A DNA stretch of 45,194 bases, taken from NCBI GenBank assembly GCA_002392965.1, contig DGIA01000040.1:1-45194 (forward strand), given 5' to 3'. Below, one piece after another: positions 27,398 to 35,635 of the stretch; the first letter of the stretch is position 1; each line of letters starts with the position of its first letter. This DNA is from Bacteroidales bacterium UBA3834 (lineage in GTDB: Bacteria; Bacteroidota; Bacteroidia; Bacteroidales; P3). A program made the translations under genes and the position numbers. Below the pieces are notes generated by a model. That model saw only the letters and a program-made list of their open reading frames with translations, had not been told where the DNA came from and made no database searches.

Positions 27398-27428
27398 CAA
27401 AGATACATACTTTTTTAATTGTAATAAA
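27398..27428 (-). promoter_or_regulatory. Promoter of the DUF4143 ATPase gene
   Basis: Minus strand: TTTA at 27428-27425, 19 bases, TATCTTTG at 27405-27398, followed by CAGTCGG. One base differs from the full -33 pattern. The leader is about 20 bases. Confidence 0.6.
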
Positions 27429-27490
27429 AAATTATTATAAGAATTTTTAATTATACTGCAAAAAACTGATTTATCTTATTCTCGTAATTC

Positions 27491-27556
27491 TTCAATTCTC
27501 CTACAGAAAATCTTCAAATTTCCAACAGAAAATCCTCAAATCTTCCGTGAAAAATC
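27491..27556. repeat. 22-bp tandem array, three units
   Basis: Three consecutive 22-bp units start at 27491, 27513 and 27535, each with TTCAA-like bases, a CC centre and AGAAAATC or GAAAAATC at the end. A partial fourth may follow. No coding function is visible. Confidence 0.75.
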
Positions 27557-27673
27557 TCCGATTCTGTGACAAATACCCCAATGATCCACCACCCCAAAAC
27601 ATAACTTTTTTGGAATTGACTCCAAAAAAATTATGATATTTTCGGAATTGATTCCCCAAAAACCGACAAAATT

Positions 27674-27725
27674 CACTTTTACAAAAGTGTTTTTCGTATT
27701 ATTTTTCACTTTTGCAAAAGTGAAA
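27674..27725. repeat. Two palindromes CACTTTTnCAAAAGTG 33 bp apart
   Basis: CACTTTTACAAAAGTG (27674-27689) is a near-palindrome. Thirty-three bases on, TTTCACTTTTGCAAAAGTGAAA, written here as its 16-base core CACTTTTGCAAAAGTG (27707-27722), is perfect and extends to 22 bases (27704-27725). They could bind a dimeric protein or fold in RNA. They lie in a 700-base gene-free stretch. Confidence 0.75.
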
Positions 27726-27907
27726 TTACAGCATCCGACGGCGATCTCTTGGCGGTGGTGGCCCTTCGTCCCTTCTTGGTGGGTTGTATGTGGGTTCTGT
27801 GTGCCTTATTTGAAATAATTGCAACACGCTGATAACCAACAGAAAACACAACAACCATTACAAAATAATACAAAACACTAATTTTCAACTCATAGTCTCT
27901 TGACCAT

Positions 27908-27940
27908 TCGGTGATCTTTCGGCGGTCTCTCGGCAGTCGT
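27908..27940. repeat. 11-bp array, three units
   Basis: TCGGTGATCTT, TCGGCGGTCTC and TCGGCAGTCGT follow each other without a gap from 27908. Confidence 0.65.
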
Positions 27941-27957
27941 TTTACCTCCCAAAATCT

Positions 27958-28078
27958 CATGCTCATCTCTTCCAAAAATCATGAGCATCTTTACAAAAAA
28001 TCATGCTCATGATTATGGGTGAATCATGAGCATGATTTCCGGAAAACAAGAGCATGATTCCAAAATTTCATGCGCTTG
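27958..28078. repeat. 22-bp array of CATGAGCAT/CATGCTCAT words
   Basis: Six related nonamers begin at 27958, 27980, 28002, 28025, 28047 and 28069, spaced 22, 22, 23, 22 and 22 bases. CATGAGCAT- and CATGCTCAT-type words (mutually near-inverted) are mixed. It ends just before the stop of the LRR gene. The whole stretch 27374-28087 has no recognisable gene. Confidence 0.8.
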
Positions 28079-28087
28079 AGATTTACA

Positions 28088-29359
28088 TTATTGTATAACC
28101 ACCACCTTACGGGCAGGAAGGCATCCAACCTTCACCATGTAAATTCCTGACGGAAGCGTTTGCGAGGGTTGCCCATCACGGATGGTTAAGATTTGACGGC
28201 CATCTATAGAATACACGGAGGCTTCCATCCCATCTGCACCATCCAATAATATTCGCCCTTCGGTAGAATAAACATTAATTGTATTGGAGGTAATGTCATT
28301 TTCTATTCCTTCACTACTTCCACTACAATCCTCAACTATGTTTTGAAACCACCACCAGGGTTGCGTTTTTTCGTATATGCTTTTTCTTCCACAGGGCACC
28401 ACTATAACAAGAGACTGATAAACAGACTCATCCCCATCCCATAAAAAAAGGGGCCATTCTGCGGGATTTTCCCTTTTAACAATAAGTGTATCAAGATTTG
28501 CTAATTGCTGATAGCCAACGTAAAGAACGGCAGCTGCAATGCTAGACATATATCCTAAATCCAGTTTTCTCAAATTAATGCACCCACCGAAGGACAGACC
28601 ACTTGGCCACGGTCCTTCATAATCACAAAAGATAGATGCACTTACCAAGCTGGTGCAATTCTGGAAACACCCCTGATTGTAAAATTCGGAACTGGTATAA
28701 TATTCAGTAATTCTACCAACATTTTCTATTGACACAAGGCTGGAACAGTTGTAAAAACACGCTGGATCCAGAATAATTCCTTGGGGTAATGTGATGTTTC
28801 TTAAGCTCGTACACCCAGAAAAACATCCGCAACCAAGTTTTCTACAAGAATTAGGAATAACAATAGATGTCAAACTTATACAGTTTTTGAAGAATTTTTC
28901 AGGGAGTCCATCAATTGAATTGGGAAGATTGACAGAGACAAGATTACTGCACCCTTCGAAGGCTCCCGCTGCAGTAGAAGGTTCTCCTATCTCTTGTGTT
29001 GTCAGATTTGTGATAGAATTAGGTAAATCTATGTGTGTCAAACTTTTGCAATTTGCAAAACATACAGTTCCAATTTTTCTGACAGTATTAGGAATTATTA
29101 TGCTGGTAATGTGCTCTTTGTCTTCAAAACACATATCGTAAATCCATATTACTGCATATTTTCGCCCGTTTAGATCACATGTGACACTGTCTGGGATGAT
29201 AACATCACCATACTCGCCCAAGTATTGCATGGCATAGACGCCTTCTGCAGTAGGGTGTGTCAAACTGTATTCCATACTGTCCACAACAAACTCGTAAGAT
29301 GCTTTTACTGGGCACGAAAACAGTATTCCCACGGTTAATAATAGAATTGTTTTTTTCAT
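28088..29359 (-). CDS. BspA-like leucine-rich-repeat surface protein with T9SS sorting domain
   Basis: A 423-residue exported protein. Signal peptide about 1-20 (MKKTILLLTVGILFSCPVKA). From about 60 to 310 it carries LRR_5/BspA-type repeats (ITSIIIPNTVRKIGTVCFANC, LTHIDLPNSI, LVSVNLPNSIDGLPEKFFKNC). The last 70 residues form a type A T9SS C-terminal domain (VYSIDGRQIL, LPSGIYMVKV, ARKVVVIQ). It would be placed on the cell surface and could bind host or matrix proteins. It overlaps the HEPN-like gene by 4 bases (ATGA) and is transcribed after it. It is A/T-rich compared with the core genes. Confidence 0.85.
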   Translation of the reverse strand: MKKTILLLTVGILFSCPVKASYEFVVDSMEYSLTHPTAEGVYAMQYLGEYGDVIIPDSVTCDLNGRKYAVIWIYDMCFEDKEHITSIIIPNTVRKIGTVCFANCKSLTHIDLPNSITNLTTQEIGEPSTAAGAFEGCSNLVSVNLPNSIDGLPEKFFKNCISLTSIVIPNSCRKLGCGCFSGCTSLRNITLPQGIILDPACFYNCSSLVSIENVGRITEYYTSSEFYNQGCFQNCTSLVSASIFCDYEGPWPSGLSFGGCINLRKLDLGYMSSIAAAVLYVGYQQLANLDTLIVKRENPAEWPLFLWDGDESVYQSLVIVVPCGRKSIYEKTQPWWWFQNIVEDCSGSSEGIENDITSNTINVYSTEGRILLDGADGMEASVYSIDGRQILTIRDGQPSQTLPSGIYMVKVGCLPARKVVVIQ

Positions 29360-29964
29360 AATGCTTGTGATTTTTTATTGTTTGCCAATATTGCTTGTTC
29401 TGTGCTGATAAGGAAATTACAAACCTCTTCAATATTTTTTTCCAAGAAGTCCAGTGACAACCGTTTGGTCAATTCTTCATGGGTGATTTCATTCCTGATG
29501 TCATGGAATTCTCTATAACTTGTCCATATACGTTTGATGGCTGGTAGAATGATTCCGTTCTCGCGCTGTATCATTCTATAATAGAAAGTGAGATTGGATA
29601 CCTTCTCTTTCTCCGGATTATCCATGTATGCAGAGCGCTCTTTCTCTGCAGATTCCTTGTCTTTGCAGAGTTCCAGTATGCAGATTTCCGCATAAGAATA
29701 AACCCGTTGTATCATTGACGCATAAAAATCACACAGCATATCGTCAAAGATCGCCGTATCCACAGTAGGATGCCATGTCCTGACGATTTCTTTTTTGGCA
29801 TCCTCGTCCCATTCCTTATACTCTTCCGATACAGAGTTAGCCTCATCTTCAACTTCTTTCTTCATTGCTTCAATCTGTTTTGGCACAACAGAGAGCAACA
29901 AATGCAACGATGCTAATTTGTCATCAACCATTGCATGAAAAATTGTTCGACCTTTTGCAATCAT
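29356..29964 (-). CDS. HEPN-like helical protein
   Basis: A 202-residue, nearly all-helical soluble protein. Near the C terminus FHDIRNEITHEEL carries RNEITH (Arg157 to His162), the R(N/H)xxxH motif of HEPN ribonucleases. The upstream helix holds acidic residues (YSYAEICILELCKDKE) as in HEPN folds. HEPN proteins act in toxin-antitoxin and abortive infection systems by cutting RNA, but some are inactive. No antitoxin-like nucleotidyltransferase (MNT) neighbours it; the partner gene is a T9SS surface protein. The activity is inferred from the motif alone. Confidence 0.55.
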   Translation of the reverse strand: MIAKGRTIFHAMVDDKLASLHLLLSVVPKQIEAMKKEVEDEANSVSEEYKEWDEDAKKEIVRTWHPTVDTAIFDDMLCDFYASMIQRVYSYAEICILELCKDKESAEKERSAYMDNPEKEKVSNLTFYYRMIQRENGIILPAIKRIWTSYREFHDIRNEITHEELTKRLSLDFLEKNIEEVCNFLISTEQAILANNKKSQAL

Positions 29965-30078
29965 AATTGTTTTTTTTATTCAGCCTACTCTAAATATGGT
30001 TTTCGGCATCCCCATTTATCATTGCGAGCGAAGCCATCGATATTCTTGAAATAAGAGCAAAAGAAAAAGGACGTGGAA

Positions 30079-30231
30079 TTATTCTCTTGTTGCTCCTTAT
30101 CTGCTGTTAAGGCTCTGACCAGCCTGTGATCTCAATAAGGTGCGAATAATTCACGCCCAAGCGTGAACCCCCGCGGAGCTTATTCTCAAATCACATTTCG
30201 AATTGGTCAGATTCTAACAGCGAGAATAATG
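30079..30231 (-). ncRNA. Candidate structured RNA or leader with nested stems
   Basis: On the minus strand, downstream of a consensus promoter (30335-30305), nested stems fold: ATTATTCTC (30231-30223) with GAGAATAAT (30087-30079), GCTGTTA (30222-30216) with TAACAGC (30110-30104), TCTGACCA (30212-30205) with TGGTCAGA (30122-30115), TGTGAT (30196-30191) with ATCACA (30131-30126), and an apical TTCACGC/GCGTGAA hairpin (30168-30151). A single-stranded CTCCGCGGGGG lies on one side. The run would continue to the HEPN-like gene at 29964, so this may be a free RNA or a long leader. No known family was assigned. Confidence 0.6.
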
Positions 30232-30304
30232 GGCGGTTAGCTCAATATATGTCTATGTTGTCTATTCCGTTTTTATCTCATTATTTTGGTTTTATTTCCG
30301 ACTG

Positions 30305-30335
30305 CAAAGATACAAATATTATTTTAAATGGCAAA
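30305..30335 (-). promoter_or_regulatory. Consensus promoter upstream of structured RNA and HEPN-like gene
   Basis: Minus strand: TTTG at 30335-30332, 19 bases, TATCTTTG at 30312-30305, followed by CAGTCGG. It begins right after the stop codon of the glycosyltransferase gene. Start expected near 30300. Confidence 0.85.
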
Positions 30336-30336
30336 A

Positions 30337-31710
30337 TTATTCCGCCACGAGCTCATAGAGGCGGTATTCTGTTGTCGGCAACGGCACCTCACGGTACTGC
30401 CCTTCCCATTCACGCAGTCCCAACTCGGTGTCGGTCAGCAGATGCCGGTGGGCATTGTGCTGGTCGAGCGACACATGGCGGTAGAAGTAATAGTATCCGT
30501 GCAGATTGTATTTGAACACCAGCGGATCGGGAATGGTCACCGTCTCGCCGTCTGCCAGTTGCGGCAGTATGACGTTCATGTCCTCAATCATCGCCTTGTC
30601 CCGCCCCGGCTTGCCGTAATGCACGCCGTTGAGCGCCAACGCCGCAGCCATCGTCGCCACCGCCACAACCGATGCCGCCGTCCCTTCGAGGTATTTCTGC
30701 AAGTGCCTGGCCATCGGCTCGATGAGCGCCGCCGTCGTCAGGGCCATGAAGGGGAAGTCGGCCAACAGATAGTGTGGGTATTGCTTGGGGCTGAGCATCA
30801 TGGGCAGGCAGCCGCAGAGCGTCAGCACGAACAGCATCGCCGCCGTGCGCCAATGCCGCCCGTCGATAGTCCACCGGCTCTTCCTGCACAGACCCAGCAC
30901 CACCGCCACAGCGGCCAGGCCCAGCACAACGGACGAGCGTCCGAAGAGCGCCCCGACGATGTAGAATCGCGATGAGTCCTCTTGGCCCAGACTCTCCACA
31001 ATCTGTGTATCATAGTATCTTTGCAGATAGACGGCAGCCTCGGGCACCGCCAGGCACAACAATGCCACCGACCCTACGGCCGTGACGGCCACCAGCAACG
31101 TCTGTCCCACCATGCGCCAGAAGCCCTCTTTGCGCCAGCCGAAGGCCCACAGCAGCGGCGGCAACACCAGCGGGAACAAGCCCGTGGGCCCTTTGGAGAG
31201 GAACGCCAGCGCCAGCATCAAGCCACCGCCGGCATGCCACCAGCCGCCCTTCAGCATAAACCCTACCGAGGCCAGCACGAAAAGCAGCATGGTGCTTTCC
31301 AAGAAGTTGTTGCACGACAGCAGCACCACGTCGGATATCAGGAACCACATCAGCAACGGCAGCCAGCCGTGGCGTCCATTGAAGCCCAGCTGTTTCCATA
31401 CAGCCACCATCAATCCCGACGCCACCACCACCATCAGCAGTGCATAGGCTTTGGCCGTCAGCATACTGGTGCCAAACACCTTGAACCACAATGCCATCAT
31501 CCATATAGCCAACGGCAAATGGCCGTAGAACTCGGTGTCGTTGGTCCGGGTGTAGGTGAGATGCCACAACGAATCGTGTCCGTGAGCCAGGTTGTCGGCC
31601 ACCGACGAATAGATGAGCCCGTCCATGAACATGCCCTGCGTCAGCAGGTTGTTGCAGGCGAATAGCCCGAACAGCCCGGCAACAAACAGGTATGGCAGCA
31701 CCTTCTTCAC
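30337..31710 (-). CDS. ArnT/GT39-like membrane glycosyltransferase
   Basis: A 457-residue polytopic protein with about ten hydrophobic segments and a C-terminal outer portion. The N-terminal loop after helix 1 (MFMDGLIYSSVADNLAHGHD with Asp) and the EFYGHLPLAIWMMALWFK segment match the GT-C fold of the PMT/ArnT family, which moves sugars from polyprenyl phosphate in the periplasm. It starts with GTG directly after the glnS stop, so both are one transcript. Lipid A or surface glycan is the likely acceptor; the sequence does not say which. Confidence 0.8.
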   Translation of the reverse strand: MKKVLPYLFVAGLFGLFACNNLLTQGMFMDGLIYSSVADNLAHGHDSLWHLTYTRTNDTEFYGHLPLAIWMMALWFKVFGTSMLTAKAYALLMVVVASGLMVAVWKQLGFNGRHGWLPLLMWFLISDVVLLSCNNFLESTMLLFVLASVGFMLKGGWWHAGGGLMLALAFLSKGPTGLFPLVLPPLLWAFGWRKEGFWRMVGQTLLVAVTAVGSVALLCLAVPEAAVYLQRYYDTQIVESLGQEDSSRFYIVGALFGRSSVVLGLAAVAVVLGLCRKSRWTIDGRHWRTAAMLFVLTLCGCLPMMLSPKQYPHYLLADFPFMALTTAALIEPMARHLQKYLEGTAASVVAVATMAAALALNGVHYGKPGRDKAMIEDMNVILPQLADGETVTIPDPLVFKYNLHGYYYFYRHVSLDQHNAHRHLLTDTELGLREWEGQYREVPLPTTEYRLYELVAE

Positions 31711-33399
<1,689 letters not shown>

Positions 33400-33453
33400 A
33401 ATAAGCTGAAAATTATAATATTTATATATTAATAGCCAATTAATTTTAATCTA

Positions 33454-33461
33454 CAAAAATA
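33454..33461 (-). promoter_or_regulatory. Putative -7 box of glnS
   Basis: The minus strand reads TATTTTTG about 55 bases before the ATG. No clear -33 TTTG is present. Confidence 0.45.
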
Positions 33462-33597
33462 CGTAAAAATTCCGGGCTCTGAAGAAAATATTTCCACACA
33501 ACATATAACTTATTAAAAATCAACACAATAGGCAGATACTTTCAGGCATTCGCACAAATCGCTGATATTCAACATTCATTAGTCTCTCCCTAGGCAT

Positions 33598-33701
33598 CAC
33601 CTCCGTCTCACCTCCGTTTCACCTCCGTCTCACCTCCGTCTCAACTCCGTCCACGGATGGAGGGGGAACGGTGGCGAATCGGAGGAAAAACGGAGCAGAA
33701 A
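33598..33701. repeat. 11-bp array: five direct units facing three inverted units
   Basis: CACCTCCGTCT, CACCTCCGTTT, CACCTCCGTCT, CACCTCCGTCT and CAACTCCGTCC run from 33598 to 33652. Inverted units CGGTGGCGAAT (33669), CGGAGGAAAAA (33680) and CGGAGCAGAAA (33691) follow with an 11-bp step. It lies between the divergent glnS and lipoprotein genes. Confidence 0.85.
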
Positions 33702-33710
33702 GGGGGGAAC

Positions 33711-33828
33711 GACGGTACTGCATTTCGGACATGTCAAAAAAAATTTTGCCATGTCGCATTCGAGCACCTTTGGCTGACGCCGACGGTACTGCATTTCGGA
33801 CATGTCAAAAAAAATTTTGCCATGTCGC
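33711..33828 (+). repeat. 47-bp perfect direct repeat covering a promoter
   Basis: The 47 bases at 33711-33757 recur exactly at 33782-33828 (71-bp step). Each copy contains the 8-base palindrome GACATGTC, an A8T4 tract with TTTG, and CATGTCGC. The second copy supplies the -33 element of the lipoprotein promoter. The first copy ends near CACCTTTG, a decayed -7 box at wrong spacing (16). Confidence 0.9.
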
Positions 33829-33846
33829 TCAACTTTCGTACCTTTG
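33816..33846 (+). promoter_or_regulatory. Consensus promoter, predicted leaderless transcript
   Basis: TTTG at 33816-33819, 19 bases, TACCTTTG at 33839-33846. The ATG at 33851 is only four bases further, so transcription should begin at or very near the start codon. Confidence 0.8.
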
Positions 33847-33850
33847 CAGC

Positions 33851-34450
33851 ATGAAAAAGATCACCTTAGTATTAGCAATGGCAGGCTGTATCCTGCTGAC
33901 TTCGTGCGACGTATTGTTACAAGTCGCCAATCAGATGAGTAGCGTGGCCAATCTGGCGAACTGCGATTTTGCCCTCAAGAACGTCTCCAACGTGAGCGTG
34001 GCAGGTGTGAACGTGAAGAACCTGACCAAGGGCAACCTGAGTGCCATGGACGTGGTGAAACTGGTGGCCGCCTACCAGACCAAGCAGGTGCCGCTGGCCA
34101 TGGATGTGAATGTGGATATCACCAATCCCACCACCACGCAGGCGGCCATGACGGCACTGGACTGGATTCTGGCCATCGACGGAAGCGACATGGCCAACGG
34201 CGTTTCCACCAAGGCTTACACCATCCTGCCGAGCACCACCACCACGGTACCGCTGGGAGTGAATACGGATCTGGGCAACCTCTTCTCGAAACAGGGACTG
34301 GAGTCGCTCAAGACCTTCGCCAGCAGCTTCACCAACGAAGGCATCTCGTCGAAGGTGGGCCTGCGCGTGAAGCCCAGCATCAGCGTCGGCAACCAGCAGA
34401 TTCCCTTCCCCAACTACATCAAGCTGGAGAAAAAGACCGGCAAATCCTAA
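33851..34450 (+). CDS. LEA-type-2-like lipoprotein
   Basis: A 199-residue protein starting at ATG 33851. The signal MKKITLVLAMAGCILLTSC ends in a lipobox (LTSC, Cys19). The mature part (FALKNVSNVSVAGVNVKNL, MDVNVDITNPTTTQAAMTALDWIL) resembles the LEA14/WHy domain, a single beta-sandwich found in stress and desiccation proteins. It would be anchored in the outer or inner membrane facing the periplasm. A longer frame upstream exists only because the repeat region is open, and was discarded. Its last 32 bases overlap the convergent M20 gene. Confidence 0.75.
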   Translation: MKKITLVLAMAGCILLTSCDVLLQVANQMSSVANLANCDFALKNVSNVSVAGVNVKNLTKGNLSAMDVVKLVAAYQTKQVPLAMDVNVDITNPTTTQAAMTALDWILAIDGSDMANGVSTKAYTILPSTTTTVPLGVNTDLGNLFSKQGLESLKTFASSFTNEGISSKVGLRVKPSISVGNQQIPFPNYIKLEKKTGKS

Positions 34451-35558
34451 AGAACAATTGTGCGGCGGGCTCGATGAGGGCGTCGGGGAAGTCGTAGTCG
34501 GGATGATGTAGCTCGGGCTGCTGCTCACCGCTGCCGATGCCGAACATGGCGCCCTGGAACTCGAGCAGATACTCGGCGAAGTCCTCGCTCCAGCGGTTGG
34601 GAATATCCTTATAGACAACACTGAGCGGCATATCATGTGCCGCTTTTTCTATGGCTTTTACGCAGACGGGGTTGTTTTCCGTGGCACGGAAAGGCTCGAC
34701 GAGTGAGCGCGTGACGGTGAGGCCGTGGCGGGCAGCAATCTCATCCACTGCATTGTTGGCGTCGGTGAGCAGACGCTCCATGGCGTCGTTGGTGAAGGCG
34801 CGGAGGGTGAACATCACCTCGGCATGACCTGCGGAGGTGCCGAAAGCAGGCTGCCCGAGACGAACGCAGATGAGTGTTGATTGCTTGAATGTCTGAATGC
34901 TTGATTGGTTGAGTGAATGTTCATTAAACCCGCTGAACCTGTTGATTATCTCGGCCACGGCGAGGCCGGGGTTGACGCCAAGCTCGGGCGTGGAGGCGTG
35001 GGTCTCGCGGCCGTCAAGATGGTAGACGACACCGGTGGAAGCGGCGGCGAAAGTGTGCGGACAGAGCACCACGGTGCCGAGGGGATAGCCCGGCAAGTTG
35101 TGCAGGCCATAGATGGCACGGATGTCATACTGCTGCAGGATGCCGCTGTCGAGGATGGCGCGCGAGCCGGTGCCGGTCTCCTCGGCGGGCTGCCAGAGGA
35201 GGAGAATGCGTGAATGTGTTAATGTGTTAATGCGTGAGTCATTAGCCTCGTCAATGAGCTCTGCCAACCGCAACAGGATGGTGGTGTGGCCGTCGTGGCC
35301 GCAGCGGTGGCCTATGGGCAGGGCGTCGGTGTCGGCGCGGAAGGCGATGGTGGGAATGCTTGAGTGTCTGATTGCCTGATTGCTTGAGTCTTTTGTTTCC
35401 CATACGGCGATGACGCCGTATCCACCTACGTTGGTATATACTTTGGTCGGGTGCAGTCCTTGCAGGTGCTTTACAATGGTGTCGTGGGCAAACTGTTCGT
35501 TGCCGGCGGTCTGCGGTTGCTCGTGGAGCAAGTGTCTTATTTCTTTATAATCAATCAT
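34419..35558 (-). CDS. M20-family amidohydrolase
   Basis: A 379-residue M20D-type metal hydrolase (hippurate/N-acyl amino acid hydrolase type). Metal site motifs are HRCGHDGHT near residue 83, QPAEETGTGSRA near 122 and IYGLHNLPGYPLG near 146. It removes acyl groups from amino acids or small peptides. Three stretches are encoded by 8-bp tandem repeats: SSNQAIRHSSI, DSRINTLTHSRI and NEHSLNQSSIQTFKQS. The C-terminal residues after LFFR are encoded on the strand opposite the lipoprotein gene end. It follows murD after a strong inverted repeat. Confidence 0.85.
   Translation of the reverse strand: MIDYKEIRHLLHEQPQTAGNEQFAHDTIVKHLQGLHPTKVYTNVGGYGVIAVWETKDSSNQAIRHSSIPTIAFRADTDALPIGHRCGHDGHTTILLRLAELIDEANDSRINTLTHSRILLLWQPAEETGTGSRAILDSGILQQYDIRAIYGLHNLPGYPLGTVVLCPHTFAAASTGVVYHLDGRETHASTPELGVNPGLAVAEIINRFSGFNEHSLNQSSIQTFKQSTLICVRLGQPAFGTSAGHAEVMFTLRAFTNDAMERLLTDANNAVDEIAARHGLTVTRSLVEPFRATENNPVCVKAIEKAAHDMPLSVVYKDIPNRWSEDFAEYLLEFQGAMFGIGSGEQQPELHHPDYDFPDALIEPAAQLFFRICRSFSPA
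34874..34921. repeat. 8-bp tandem array inside the M20 gene (1)
   Basis: Units GCTTGAAT, GTCTGAAT, GCTTGATT and GGTTGAGT occupy 34884-34915, with degenerate units on both sides. The minus-strand reading frame stays open. Confidence 0.8.
35208..35239. repeat. 8-bp tandem array inside the M20 gene (2)
   Basis: GCGTGAAT, GTGTTAAT, GTGTTAAT, GCGTGAGT: four units, 32 bases. Confidence 0.85.
35358..35389. repeat. 8-bp tandem array inside the M20 gene (3)
   Basis: GCTTGAGT, GTCTGATT, GCCTGATT, GCTTGAGT: four units, 32 bases. Confidence 0.85.
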
Positions 35559-35566
35559 ATTTTTTC

Positions 35567-35631
35567 CAATCAGATTGTAAAAGATTATAAAAGAATATTT
35601 ATTGCGTAGATTCTCTTTTACAATCTGATTG
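35567..35631. repeat. 18-bp perfect inverted repeat between murD and the M20 gene
   Basis: CAATCAGATTGTAAAAGA (35567-35584) and its exact reverse complement (35614-35631) flank a 29-base A/T-rich loop. It fills most of the 77-base gap between the two minus-strand genes. It may be a processing site or attenuating hairpin; the T-poor 3' side does not look like an intrinsic terminator. Confidence 0.85.
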
Positions 35632-35635
35632 AGTT

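Noticed and set aside
27706..27975. Open frame of about 90 codons on the minus strand in the repeat zone
   Set aside because: It runs through several periodic arrays and has no protein-like features.
23362..28078. CRISPR array
   Set aside because: The repeats have no constant repeat with unique spacers; units are contiguous and degenerate, and no cas gene is present.
30000..30060. REP-like palindrome with ATTGCGAGCGAAG
   Set aside because: Only one short copy is present and no inverted partner was found in the window.
26243..30336. Mobile element or genomic island carrying the ATPase, HEPN-like and LRR genes
   Set aside because: The stretch is A/T-rich and repeat-laden, but no integrase, transposase, tRNA target or flanking direct repeat was seen.
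33671..33850. 60-codon extension of the lipoprotein upstream of ATG 33851
   Set aside because: It would bury the lipoprotein signal peptide and read through the duplicated promoter.
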